From contig NZ_ML762427.1 of assembly GCF_009498735.1 (NCBI RefSeq), positions 61,081 to 95,933 on the forward strand: 34,853 nt of DNA, written 5' to 3'. Shown piece by piece: positions 23,411-31,748 of this stretch. The notes beneath the pieces are model-generated. The model did no database searches and had not been told where the DNA came from. It saw only the letters and a list, made by a program, of their open reading frames with translations. This DNA comes from Gracilibacillus oryzae. GTDB lineage: Bacteria; Bacillota; Bacilli; Bacillales; Amphibacillaceae. A program made the position numbers and the translations under genes. Position 1 is the first letter of the stretch, and every line of letters begins with the position of its first letter.

Positions 23411-23425
23411 AAAATTCTGAATATT
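23411..23425. promoter_or_regulatory. CodY-like box before the aminotransferase gene
   Basis: Minus strand AATATTCAGAATTTT matches 12 of 15 positions of the CodY consensus AATTTTCWGAAAATT, located in the leader or promoter of the aminotransferase gene. Confidence 0.45.
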
Positions 23426-23488
23426 ATATTTTTAGAAAAATCATTTCGCTCATCTTTTAGTAACGAATGACGAGTAATGTGTTAGAAA

Positions 23489-23518
23489 AGACAGTTACTT
23501 ATTAATAAGTAACTGTCT
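23489..23518 (-). terminator. 30-bp perfect palindrome, probable terminator of the ABC operon
   Basis: AGACAGTTACTTATT followed immediately by its exact reverse complement. On the minus strand it is followed by TTTTCT, so it probably ends the ABC importer operon ten bases past the ATPase stop, though the T-run is short. Confidence 0.6.
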
Positions 23519-23527
23519 CCCACACTA

Positions 23528-24322
23528 CTATCCAAGCACCGCTCTGTCGCTCTCCATTTGTTTCCCGCGAATACGTTGGAATTCCTGTAATAATTTTTCG
23601 ATTGTTAATGCCTGTTTTTCCTCGCCTGACACTTCCAGGATAATTTGACCTTTATCCATCATGATCAAACGATTGCCAAGATCTAAGGCTTGCTGCATGT
23701 TATGTGTTACCATTAATGTCGTTAAACCGAATTGATCCACAACTTCACCTGTTAAGTTTGTAATCAATTCTGCTCTTGATGGATCCAATGCAGCAGTATG
23801 TTCATCTAATAATAGAATATTCGGCTCTGTGAAAGTCGCCATTAATAAAGATAATGCTTGCCTTTCCCCACCTGAAAGCATACCGACTTTAGCATTCAGC
23901 CGATTTTCCAGTCCTAAATGAAGTGTTTCTAAATGTTCTTTAAAGATCGTTTTTCTTTTTTTCCCGACACCCATCTTTAAGGAACGTTTTTTATTCCGTG
24001 AATAAGCCATTGCTAAGTTCTCTTCAATTGTCATGGTTGGTGCTGTACCTGCCATCGGATCCTGGAAAACCCTGCCGATATACCGTGAGCGTTTGTATTC
24101 CGGAAGCATTGTTACATCATTATTATCTATGGTAACCGATCCGATATCCGGCTTTAATGAACCTGATATCATGTTCATTAATGTAGATTTACCTGCACCA
24201 TTACTTCCGATAACTGTAACAAAGTCACCTTTTTTTAAATGAAGGTTAATATCCTGCAATGCGTTCTTCTCATCTAATGTACCTTCATTAAAGGTAATCG
24301 ATATATTCTTCATATTAAGCAT
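23528..24322 (-). CDS. ABC importer ATP-binding protein (COG1101 type)
   Basis: A 264-residue ATPase: Walker A GSNGAGKST at 39-47, signature LSGGE at 149-153, Walker B LLLDEHTAALD with His rather than Pro after the glutamate (DEH at 173-175), a feature of this subfamily. Its start overlaps the permease stop by eight bases with GAGGAGG upstream. Together with the next two genes it forms an importer of the TrpXYZ-like type, reported to carry aromatic amino acids in streptococci; the ligand here is unproven. Confidence 0.88.
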   Translation of the reverse strand: MLNMKNISITFNEGTLDEKNALQDINLHLKKGDFVTVIGSNGAGKSTLMNMISGSLKPDIGSVTIDNNDVTMLPEYKRSRYIGRVFQDPMAGTAPTMTIEENLAMAYSRNKKRSLKMGVGKKRKTIFKEHLETLHLGLENRLNAKVGMLSGGERQALSLLMATFTEPNILLLDEHTAALDPSRAELITNLTGEVVDQFGLTTLMVTHNMQQALDLGNRLIMMDKGQIILEVSGEEKQALTIEKLLQEFQRIRGKQMESDRAVLG

Positions 24323-25304
24323 GATTAGCCTCCTCTCTGCTGGCTAACATGGCTCGTTTTTTCTTCTTCCGAGTTGCCTCTTTTCTTGCTGCGATAATTT
24401 TTGGTGTAATTAATGCGGCGATAACGATAATTGCTGTAATTAATTTCGTGTCCCCAGCTTCAAGGAAGTCAATTTTAAGTGCCAATGTCAGCACAATCCG
24501 ATAGACAATTGCCCCACCAATTACAGCCAGTGTGGTTCTTGCAATCGTCTTCGTTCCGAAAATAGCTTCACCGATAATAACAGAAGCAAGGCCGATTACA
24601 ATCATTCCAATTCCCATACCAATATCAGTAAACCCGCCATATTGAGCAATCAATGCACCAGATAAATCGACCAATGCATTTGAAATTCCCAAACCGACAA
24701 TTGTTAAGGTATCTGTATTAGCAGAGAAACTGCGGATCATTTTTTCATTATCACCTGTAGCTCTTAATGCCAATCCTACTTCTGTTTTCAGGAAATAATC
24801 TGTTAGAAACTTAATTGCCAATGTAACGATTATCATAATAATTGCAACTGACCATGTTGAAGGTACATTCTCTACTCCTAAAGCAGATAACATATTGTTC
24901 AAGGCAGTATCAATTCCTAAAGAACCCCACCATCCTTCCATTTGTCTGAAGATAGTCGGTTCATTAAGCAGCGCCACATTTGATTTACCCATAATCCTTA
25001 AATTGATAGAATATAAGGCAATCATCATTAATATACCAGATAATAGTGGGTTGATCTTTCCTTTCGTATTCAAAATACCTGTAATCATTCCTGCAATAAA
25101 GCCAGCTACAAACGCATAGAAAGTAGCCAGAACTGGCGGTACTCCATTAACAATCGATATGGCAGCAACAGCACCACCTGTTACAAAACTGCCGTCTACT
25201 GTTAAATCAGGAAAATCTAAAATACGAAACGAAAGATAGACCCCTAAAGCCATCAGCGCATAAATAATACCTGCTTCAAAGGCGCTGAATATGGAAATAA
25301 ACAT
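24315..25304 (-). CDS. ABC importer permease (COG4120 type)
   Basis: A 329-residue membrane protein with about nine hydrophobic segments, related to branched-chain amino-acid permeases. The N-terminus MALGVYLSFRILDFPDLTVDGSF is split as in COG4120 proteins; a basic tail (RKEATRKKKKR) faces the cytosol. It lies between the binding-protein gene and the ATPase gene and overlaps the latter. A stem-loop (25395-25432) separates it from the binding-protein gene. Confidence 0.88.
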   Translation of the reverse strand: MFISIFSAFEAGIIYALMALGVYLSFRILDFPDLTVDGSFVTGGAVAAISIVNGVPPVLATFYAFVAGFIAGMITGILNTKGKINPLLSGILMMIALYSINLRIMGKSNVALLNEPTIFRQMEGWWGSLGIDTALNNMLSALGVENVPSTWSVAIIMIIVTLAIKFLTDYFLKTEVGLALRATGDNEKMIRSFSANTDTLTIVGLGISNALVDLSGALIAQYGGFTDIGMGIGMIVIGLASVIIGEAIFGTKTIARTTLAVIGGAIVYRIVLTLALKIDFLEAGDTKLITAIIVIAALITPKIIAARKEATRKKKKRAMLASREEANHA

Positions 25305-25394
25305 CTTTATCTTCCTTTCTGTTCTGCTAGAAAACTCTATATTTTCTTTTACTATATATCACAAAGTTTGTTTTTAAAAGCTATTTTTTGAGAA

Positions 25395-25432
25395 AACCTC
25401 GACATGAATGATCTCAATCCAATGTCGAGGTT
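25395..25432 (-). terminator. Intercistronic stem-loop in the ABC operon
   Basis: Minus strand AACCTCGACAT / ATGTCGAGGTT (11 bp) with a 16-base loop, followed by TTCTC, a weak T-run. Placed after the binding-protein gene, it fits a partial terminator or 3' stabiliser that makes more binding protein than permease. Confidence 0.6.
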
Positions 25433-25440
25433 ATATTTTT

Positions 25441-26508
25441 CTATTCTGCTGGTTCGACTAGCTCTGCTTCTTCTTCCCAAGCAGCATCCCACTCGACACC
25501 TTGTGCTTCGGCAGCAGATTTATTCAGATAAAAATCTAGATTTGGCGGGTTTTCTACAGGGAAGTCTGCAGGTGTTTTTTCACCTGTTAAAATCTCTACC
25601 GCCATTTCTCCCGTACGGTAACCAATATCATAATACAAGAAACCATATGCAGCGAATCCGCCACGTGCTACTGAATCAGGTTCTCCAACAATTAATGGAA
25701 TATCCTGCTCCTCCGCTACACCTACAACTGTTTCAAGCGCTGAAACAACAGTATTATCTGTAACAATATATATCACATCAGCTTCACCAACTAATGAAGT
25801 CGCTGCTTGTTGCACTTCTGAGGAATTACCAACAGTTGCTTCTGCTAAACTTAAGCTTGTTCCATCAATTGCTTCTTTAACAGCCTCAATCTGTGCTACT
25901 GAGTTTGCTTCCCCAGCATCGTAAATAACACCAACAGTCGAGCCTTCGAAATTATTTTCAATGAATTCAATCGTATTGGTAATAGCCTCTGGATGCAAAT
26001 CAATAACACCTGTAATGTTTCCGCCAGGCTGTTCATTTGATTCTACTAAACCTGCATCAACTGCATTTGTTACAGATGTGAATAAAATCGGGATATCACT
26101 TGTTGCTTGTAATACACTTTGCGCACTCGGTGTGGAGTTAGCAAAAATTAAATCAACACCATCAGCAACAAAGTTATTCGCAATCGTAATGGCATTGTTT
26201 TGGTCATCTTGTGCATTTTCAAACTTATATTCGACATTTAGTCCGGCATCTTTAATTGCAGCCTGAAAACCTTCATAGGCAGCATCCAAAGAAGGGTGTT
26301 CCACAATCTGAGTTGCACCGATTACATATGTTTCATCAGAAGCAGCTTCTTCGCCATTACCTTCTTCCTGCGAAGATTCCTGCTCAGCAGCATTCTCGCC
26401 TGAAGAGTCACTATTTGTATCCTCTTCATTGCCTTCTGAGCCACATGCAGCCAGGACAGCTACACTAAGAAATGCTACTAATAATAGCCATAGCCCTTTT
26501 CTCTTCAT
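25441..26508 (-). CDS. ABC importer substrate-binding lipoprotein (TrpX-like, COG2984)
   Basis: 355 residues: signal peptide with lipobox LAAC (Cys22), an acidic Ser/Glu-rich linker (about 25-60), then a periplasmic-binding fold (TYVIGATQIVEHPSLDAAYEG, then NITGVIDLHPEA and GVIYDAGEANSVAQ). Attached to the outer face of the membrane. ATG 26508 follows GGGGGA and gives a clean signal peptide; a longer in-frame start at 26562 falls in the promoter. It leads the importer operon, and two overlapping CodY-like boxes lie just before the ribosome site. The ligand is probably an amino acid, by family. Confidence 0.9.
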   Translation of the reverse strand: MKRKGLWLLLVAFLSVAVLAACGSEGNEEDTNSDSSGENAAEQESSQEEGNGEEAASDETYVIGATQIVEHPSLDAAYEGFQAAIKDAGLNVEYKFENAQDDQNNAITIANNFVADGVDLIFANSTPSAQSVLQATSDIPILFTSVTNAVDAGLVESNEQPGGNITGVIDLHPEAITNTIEFIENNFEGSTVGVIYDAGEANSVAQIEAVKEAIDGTSLSLAEATVGNSSEVQQAATSLVGEADVIYIVTDNTVVSALETVVGVAEEQDIPLIVGEPDSVARGGFAAYGFLYYDIGYRTGEMAVEILTGEKTPADFPVENPPNLDFYLNKSAAEAQGVEWDAAWEEEAELVEPAE

Positions 26509-26519
26509 TTCTTTTCCCC

Positions 26520-26543
26520 CATTTTCTAAAAATTTAGTAAATT
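26520..26543. promoter_or_regulatory. Two overlapping CodY-like boxes
   Basis: Minus strand AATTTTTAGAAAATG (26520-26534) matches 13 of 15 CodY consensus positions; AATTTACTAAATTTT (26529-26543) matches 11. They overlap by six bases, the arrangement described for native B. subtilis CodY sites. They lie between the -10 and the ribosome site, a position suited to blocking transcription. Confidence 0.55.
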
Positions 26544-26560
26544 CAAGATATTTAGATTTC

Positions 26561-26569
26561 ATTATAGCA
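26561..26569 (-). promoter_or_regulatory. Extended -10 of the ABC importer promoter
   Basis: Minus strand TGCTATAAT: consensus TATAAT with the TGn extension, no good -35. It is about 50 bases before the lipoprotein start codon. Confidence 0.5.
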
Positions 26570-26869
26570 TAGGTTCCTTGTTATCGGTATATTTTATTAC
26601 TATATTACTAGATTGAAATAATTGGGATAACCAGTATCACATCAGGCTTTCGCTTTTAAAATTGTCCATACTGAAATCCGGACTTTGAATCTGTCCGGAT
26701 TATTTGCTTTCTGTATATGAGATCTATCATCCTCTACTTAATGCCAGGCTTCCTGCTTTGGAAGAGAGACCTGTATGGAATAAATGATCGTGCCTAAAAT
26801 TACCTCAAATGATACTGTCTTTACATGATGAAATTCGATCTACTTATTGGTTTAGAGAACCCTAAAAAG
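26570..26869. other. Gene-free stretch before the second repeat
   Basis: No reading frame with a ribosome site on either strand. The only structure seen is a perfect stem AATCCGGAC / GTCCGGATT (26675-26683 with 26693-26701) without a clear T-run on either side. It is AT-rich and probably non-coding. Confidence 0.5.
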
Positions 26870-26989
26870 CTGGGGGAAAATGCGAGACTCCTATGGGAAC
26901 AGCACGAGCTGAAAATCCACTTGGTAAAGTGAGCTTCTTTACCAAGTTAGTTGAAGCCGTGCCCATGGAAAGCGAGTATTTTTCCCCAG
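26870..26989. repeat. Bacillaceae-type palindromic intergenic repeat
   Basis: A long imperfect hairpin: CTGGGGGAAAA at the left pairs with TTTTTCCCCAG at the right; inside, GCACG/CGTGC and ATGGG/CCCAT pair. The tip is a perfect hairpin CTTGGTAAAG / CTTTACCAAG with a seven-base loop (26920-26946). Blocks such as ATGCGAGACTCC and GAAGCCGTGCCC recur, from memory, in intergenic repeats of many halotolerant Bacillaceae. No coding capacity. Confidence 0.65.
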
Positions 26990-27100
26990 CGGCAAACTAG
27001 CACTATCTACATTAGTACATTAGTGAATGACGTCCTTGTGTATATATTTTCCGGTTTTTAGACTAACTATTTTTGTTATGTCTCAGCCTACTTTTTTAAA

Positions 27101-28792
27101 TTATATATCTTTTCTATTAATAAAATCTGTCACGGCACCTTGTGATGAGCAAGAAACGTTATGGGCATACTTACCTAGCACACCGCGTTTATAAAGCTCA
27201 GGCGCTGTCCAGTCAGCACGGCGTTTGTCCAGTTCTTCGTCAGAAACTTCCATAGAAATTTCTTTCAAATCAGAATCGATTGTAACAATATCGCCTTCCT
27301 GTAATAAGGCTATCGGGCCGCCAGTTTGTGCTTCTGGTGAAATATGGCCAACAACAAGTCCATGTGTACCACCAGAGAAACGGCCGTCCGTAAGTAAAGC
27401 TACTTTCTGGCCCAGTCCTTTACCGACAAGGATAGCAGAAATAGAAAGCATTTCCGGCATACCTGGTCCGCCTTTTGGTCCTACATAGCGGATTACTAGT
27501 ACATCGCCTTCTTTAATTTCATTGTTCATTACAGCTTCTGTCGCTTCTTCCTCTGTATTAAATACACGCGCAGGTCCTGTATGGCGTTTTACTTTTACAC
27601 CAGATACTTTCGCAACAGCACCTGTTGGTGAAAGGTTCCCTTTTAATACAACAAGCGGACCATTTTCACGGTATGGGTTGCTGAATGGGCGAATAATATC
27701 CTGTTCTTCCGTTAATACAGGAGCATCGGCATAATTTTCCGCAATCGTTTTACCAGTAACCGTTAAGCAATCTCCATGTAAGTAACCATTATCAAGTAAT
27801 AAACGCATAACAGCAGGAACCCCGCCGATTTTGAACAGGTCTTCCATTACATATTTACCACTTGGCTTCAAGTCAGCTAAGTGTGGCACTTTTGCCTGCA
27901 GGCGATTAAAATCATCCATTGTGACATCAACTTGGGCTGCATTGGCAATGGCAAGCAGGTGAAGCACAGCGTTTGTTGAGCCACCTAATGCCATTACTGC
28001 TGTAATCGCATTTTCAAATGCTTTCTTTGTTAAAATATCTTTCGGGTAAATGCCTTGCTCTAATAAATGATAAACAGCTTCTCCTGCTTTACGGCAATCT
28101 TCAAATTTCTCAGGAGACTCAGCTGGATTAGAAGAGCTTCCCGGTAAACTCATACCAAGTGCTTCCACTGCAGTTGCCATTGTATTGGCAGTATACATAC
28201 CGCCACATGAGCCAGCTCCCGGACATGCAGCACACTCAATTCCTCTTAATTCTTCATCATCAATATCACCATTATTATGTTTACCAACGCCTTCAAAAAC
28301 AGAAACAATGTCCAGTTTCTGGCCGTTGCGGTAACCTGGTGCAATGGTTCCGCCATATACAAAAACAGCTGGAACATCTGAGCGAGCAATAGAAATTAAA
28401 CAGCCAGGGATGTTCTTATCACAGCCGCCGATTGCTACATATGCATCAAGATTTTCTGCTCCCACTACTGTTTCAATCGAATCCGCAATAACATCCCGAC
28501 TCGGCAATGAATAGCGCATCCCAGATGTACCCATTGAAATACCATCAGATACAGTGATCGTATTAAAGATCATCGGTACACCACCAGCTGCTCTGGCACC
28601 ATCTTTTGCATTTATAGCTAAATCATCTAAGTGCACGTTACAAGGAGTAACCTCGCTCCATGTACTTGCTATCCCAATCATCGGTTTTTTGAAATCCTCA
28701 TCTGTTACACCTACTGCGCGAAGCATCGCACGGTTTGGTGCACGTTTAGAATCATCGAACACATGACTTTTGATACGTAAATCTTTCCCCAT
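27101..28792 (-). CDS. ilvD: Dihydroxy-acid dehydratase
   Basis: Third common step of valine, leucine and isoleucine synthesis: dehydrates dihydroxy acids to 2-keto acids. 563 residues with the iron-sulfur cysteines Cys51 (TPCNVHL), Cys124 (GGCDKNIPG) and Cys196 (GSCGGMYTA), and the signature [19 protein letters not shown] near the end. A single gene here, away from any ilvBHC-leu cluster. Upstream I find no T-box and only a weak CodY-like match, and no clear terminator downstream. As an Fe-S enzyme it is a plausible target of iron-sparing control, which is speculation. Confidence 0.97.
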   Translation of the reverse strand: MGKDLRIKSHVFDDSKRAPNRAMLRAVGVTDEDFKKPMIGIASTWSEVTPCNVHLDDLAINAKDGARAAGGVPMIFNTITVSDGISMGTSGMRYSLPSRDVIADSIETVVGAENLDAYVAIGGCDKNIPGCLISIARSDVPAVFVYGGTIAPGYRNGQKLDIVSVFEGVGKHNNGDIDDEELRGIECAACPGAGSCGGMYTANTMATAVEALGMSLPGSSSNPAESPEKFEDCRKAGEAVYHLLEQGIYPKDILTKKAFENAITAVMALGGSTNAVLHLLAIANAAQVDVTMDDFNRLQAKVPHLADLKPSGKYVMEDLFKIGGVPAVMRLLLDNGYLHGDCLTVTGKTIAENYADAPVLTEEQDIIRPFSNPYRENGPLVVLKGNLSPTGAVAKVSGVKVKRHTGPARVFNTEEEATEAVMNNEIKEGDVLVIRYVGPKGGPGMPEMLSISAILVGKGLGQKVALLTDGRFSGGTHGLVVGHISPEAQTGGPIALLQEGDIVTIDSDLKEISMEVSDEELDKRRADWTAPELYKRGVLGKYAHNVSCSSQGAVTDFINRKDI

Positions 28793-28977
28793 TCCACTTT
28801 GCCTCCCTAATCTTTTTGAAAAACACAGCTAAAGCTCATTCTTTCCTGAAATGTTACAATATATAATAGGATGTAACTTTAGTTGAGAAATTCAGACATA
28901 TCTCTTCTCAATAATGATATGGTACCACATATTTTTTATCTACGAAATGCTCCTGGTATAATTGAAAGGAGAAAGTT

Positions 28978-29529
28978 ATGAAAATTCACACAATTCTCGT
29001 ATTATTATTATTAATTGCTGTGATTGTCTTTGGTTTATACAAATACAACCAGTATCAAGAATATATAAGCAGACCGATGCCAACGAATCTTCATCCATTA
29101 GTGGAAGATGCGAGGGATCAGCTTATTGATGAAGCAGAAAAAATCGGAATCTCCATTCTGATTACAGATGGATTTCGGTCTTCCGAGGAGCAGGAAGCAA
29201 TTTATGCTAAGGGACGCACAACAGAAGGCAGCATTGTAACATATGCCAAAGCTGGAGAGTCTTATCATAATTATGGACTAGCGATAGACTTCGCCATCCA
29301 GCCGAACCCAGGCGAAGCGATCTGGGATATGGAATATGACGGAAATAATAATGGGGAAAGTGATTGGATGGAAGTAGTAGCAATCGCCAAATCTTTAGGC
29401 TTCAGCTGGGGTGGGGACTTTTCCCAGTTCAAAGATTATCCCCACCTTCAAATGAATTTTGGATTAAGTATCCGCGAATTAAAGATGGGGAAACGGCCAA
29501 GAGATGTTATCGATAATAAGAATCTTTGA
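28978..29529 (+). CDS. cwlK: Membrane-anchored M15 peptidase (CwlK / VanY-like)
   Basis: A cell-wall peptidase of 183 residues: N-terminal anchor (about 5-20), then a M15 domain with Arg67 (DGFRSSEEQ), zinc ligands His97 and Asp104 in SYHNYGLAIDF, and His156 in YPHLQ. The pattern is that of B. subtilis CwlK (YcdD), an L-alanyl-D-glutamate endopeptidase; a D,D-carboxypeptidase is the alternative. Ribosome site AAAGGAG before ATG. Transcribed divergently from ilvD, apparently alone. Confidence 0.85.
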   Translation: MKIHTILVLLLLIAVIVFGLYKYNQYQEYISRPMPTNLHPLVEDARDQLIDEAEKIGISILITDGFRSSEEQEAIYAKGRTTEGSIVTYAKAGESYHNYGLAIDFAIQPNPGEAIWDMEYDGNNNGESDWMEVVAIAKSLGFSWGGDFSQFKDYPHLQMNFGLSIRELKMGKRPRDVIDNKNL

Positions 29530-29612
29530 TCAGTGGAGTTTTTTTATTAGCGTTACTTATCAGGCTGCTTCTCGTCTGTTGTCCCACATCCTTTCACACG
29601 TGAAGTAGCGGA

Positions 29613-30617
29613 TTACAGACGTTTACCGCGCTGATAGATGACAGTACTGTATAATTGCTCTGTCGCTTTGGGATTGATTAACATATGAGCATGGTTAACA
29701 GCAGTAATTGCTTCTGTATATCCTGATGCAATTAAGGTCGTTTTCCCTGGATACTGGACAATGTCACCAGCAGCGAATATCCCTTCTACATTCGTTTTCA
29801 TAAAGTGATCAACTGAAATTCTTCCTTTCGCTGTTGAAATGCCCCATGTCTCAAAAGGAGCTGCCTGCAATTCCAAGCCATGATAGGTAAGGAGCTTGTC
29901 TGCTTCCACTGTTTTCTCTTGGCCATTGTTATGAAGAAATGTGATTTTTTCTAACTCCTTATTAACTGTCAGAAAGTTCGTGATCTTGACATTATAATAT
30001 ACTTCAATGCCAGCCTCTTGTAGCTTAGCTAATTCCTCTTGCTTCGCTTGCAGGAAGGTATCATGGGAATTCAGGATCACTATATTTGATGCGATCTCCT
30101 GTAAATTAATGGCCCATCCAATCCCTACCTTACTATTAGAAGCAATAACCACTTTCTTGTCTTGATAGCTGCTTCGATCCATCAGGGAAGTCGGGACACT
30201 TGCTTTAAATCTGGAATCTGGGATCTCTGCCCATTCATCAGGTCTTCTTGTATGAAAAGTTCCTGTTCCTGTTGCAAGCATTACTGTTTCGGCTGATAAC
30301 TTCTTTCCTTTTGCAGTCATGAGTTGAAACTTATCATTTGTTTTCTCAATCTGTTCGACAAAGTCACCAACCAGTATTTCAGGTTCATGTCTGTTTGCCT
30401 GTTCAATCATTTGATCAACTAGTGTTTCACCAGTTATTTCGGGAAAGCCACCAACATCATAAATCAGTTTTTCAGGCAAAAACTGCATCACTTTTCCGCC
30501 TAATTGTTCCTGAGCTTCTATTAATACCACTTTCATCTGACGCATTGTTGCATAATAAGCAGCGAACAGCCCAGTAGTTCCACCACCGATAATGGCCAGA
30601 TCAAATTTCTCTCCCAT
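29613..30617 (-). CDS. Ferredoxin/flavodoxin-NADP reductase, YumC type
   Basis: A thioredoxin-reductase-like flavoprotein of 334 residues: FAD-binding GGGTTG at 11-16, the second nucleotide site around VVIASNSKVGIGWA, and the late motif FAAGDIVQYPGKTTLIASGY. There is no CxxC pair, so it is an FNR rather than a thioredoxin reductase. ATG 30617 is preferred over ATG 30626, which sits on the GAGG ribosome site. It begins 15 bases after fni on the same strand, so the two are co-transcribed; it may supply reduced flavin to Fni. Confidence 0.87.
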   Translation of the reverse strand: MGEKFDLAIIGGGTTGLFAAYYATMRQMKVVLIEAQEQLGGKVMQFLPEKLIYDVGGFPEITGETLVDQMIEQANRHEPEILVGDFVEQIEKTNDKFQLMTAKGKKLSAETVMLATGTGTFHTRRPDEWAEIPDSRFKASVPTSLMDRSSYQDKKVVIASNSKVGIGWAINLQEIASNIVILNSHDTFLQAKQEELAKLQEAGIEVYYNVKITNFLTVNKELEKITFLHNNGQEKTVEADKLLTYHGLELQAAPFETWGISTAKGRISVDHFMKTNVEGIFAAGDIVQYPGKTTLIASGYTEAITAVNHAHMLINPKATEQLYSTVIYQRGKRL

Positions 30618-30632
30618 TGTCCCCATCCTCTT

Positions 30633-31661
30633 CTAAATATTTTTCAAACGATTGGTTGCCTTTAATGCTTGTATATTCCTTGCACCAATACCGAACATTG
30701 CCATTTGTAATTCCAGTTCCCGTATTTCCATCCATTCTAAAACAGCGTCAATTGAGGTAATTGCATCTTTTAACACACCTCGCGCAAATCCCGCATGACT
30801 TGCACCTAAAGCAATCGCTTTCGCCGCATCTACTCCTGTACGGATACCGCCGCTTGCGAGTTTTTTCTGATTTGGCACAGCTTGTCCCACATCAACCAGA
30901 CATTCTGCTGTTGGATTTCCCCAGCCAGCAAAAGCTTCTGCAGCCTGTTTTTTGATTTTTTCGTTTGATCTTAGTTTCTCTATCTGACTCCAGGAGGTTC
31001 CTCCAGCACCTGCTACATCAATAAATGCTATCCCGGCCTCTGTCAGTTTCTTTGCAACCGAACCATCAATACCAAAGCCAACCTCTTTCACACCTACAGG
31101 GACAGACAATCGATGCACAAGTTCCTCTATCTTAGGCAACAAACAGGAAAAATTAGTGTCGCCTCCTGGCTGTATAATCTCTTGAATTGTGTTTAAGTGT
31201 AACACAAAGGCATCGGCCTCTGTCCACTCTAATATTTGCAAGCAATGATCGATTGTCATCCCATAATTCAGCTGCACTGCTCCGATATTTGCAATCACAG
31301 GAATCGATGGGGCATAACGCTTAATTTGAAAGGATGACCGGTATTTTTCACTTTCGACCATGACTCTTGTTGAACCAAGCGCAAAGATCCATCCCCTCTC
31401 CTCTGCCGCTGTAGCCAGATGACGATTAATCGTCTCAGCCAGCTCTGCTCCGCCAGTCATTGAACTGATAAGGAATGGCGTTTTTAATGAATGGTCAAAA
31501 AATGAAGTGGCAAGATCTATTTCTTCAAAATCAAGCTCAGGCAGGGCGTTATGAATAAACCGATACTTGTCGAACCCATTGGTTATCCCTTTTCCTAAAG
31601 CTTCTTCTTTCAAACTAAGTTCAATATGCTCACTCTTCCTTTTATGAATAGAATCTGTCAT
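30633..31661 (-). CDS. fni: Type 2 isopentenyl-diphosphate isomerase
   Basis: Interconverts IPP and DMAPP for isoprenoid synthesis; an FMN enzyme that needs reduced flavin. 342 residues: RKxEH motif at 8-12, SSMTGG at 66-71, the QPGGDTNF loop with the catalytic Gln, GAGGTSW near 218 and GGIRTGVDAAKAIALGA near 269. Transcribed first in a two-gene unit with the FNR gene, and divergent from pepT. Confidence 0.95.
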   Translation of the reverse strand: MTDSIHKRKSEHIELSLKEEALGKGITNGFDKYRFIHNALPELDFEEIDLATSFFDHSLKTPFLISSMTGGAELAETINRHLATAAEERGWIFALGSTRVMVESEKYRSSFQIKRYAPSIPVIANIGAVQLNYGMTIDHCLQILEWTEADAFVLHLNTIQEIIQPGGDTNFSCLLPKIEELVHRLSVPVGVKEVGFGIDGSVAKKLTEAGIAFIDVAGAGGTSWSQIEKLRSNEKIKKQAAEAFAGWGNPTAECLVDVGQAVPNQKKLASGGIRTGVDAAKAIALGASHAGFARGVLKDAITSIDAVLEWMEIRELELQMAMFGIGARNIQALKATNRLKNI

Positions 31662-31748
31662 TATAATCTCCTTTTAGTAATAATATGAGTAAATATGATA
31701 CTATCTATAATAAGTAATTTTCATCATAATATAAAGGAATGAGTATAA

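Noticed and set aside
26675-26701. Hairpin AATCCGGAC/GTCCGGATT as ilvD terminator
   Set aside because: It is 400 bases past the ilvD stop and has no proper T-run on either strand.
28805-28825. CodY-like sequence before ilvD
   Set aside because: Only about 10 of 15 positions match, which is expected by chance in AT-rich DNA; no T-box features are present either.
28957-28962. TATAAT with TGG extension before cwlK
   Set aside because: The transcript would start on or inside the ribosome site, leaving almost no leader, so it is unlikely to be the working promoter.
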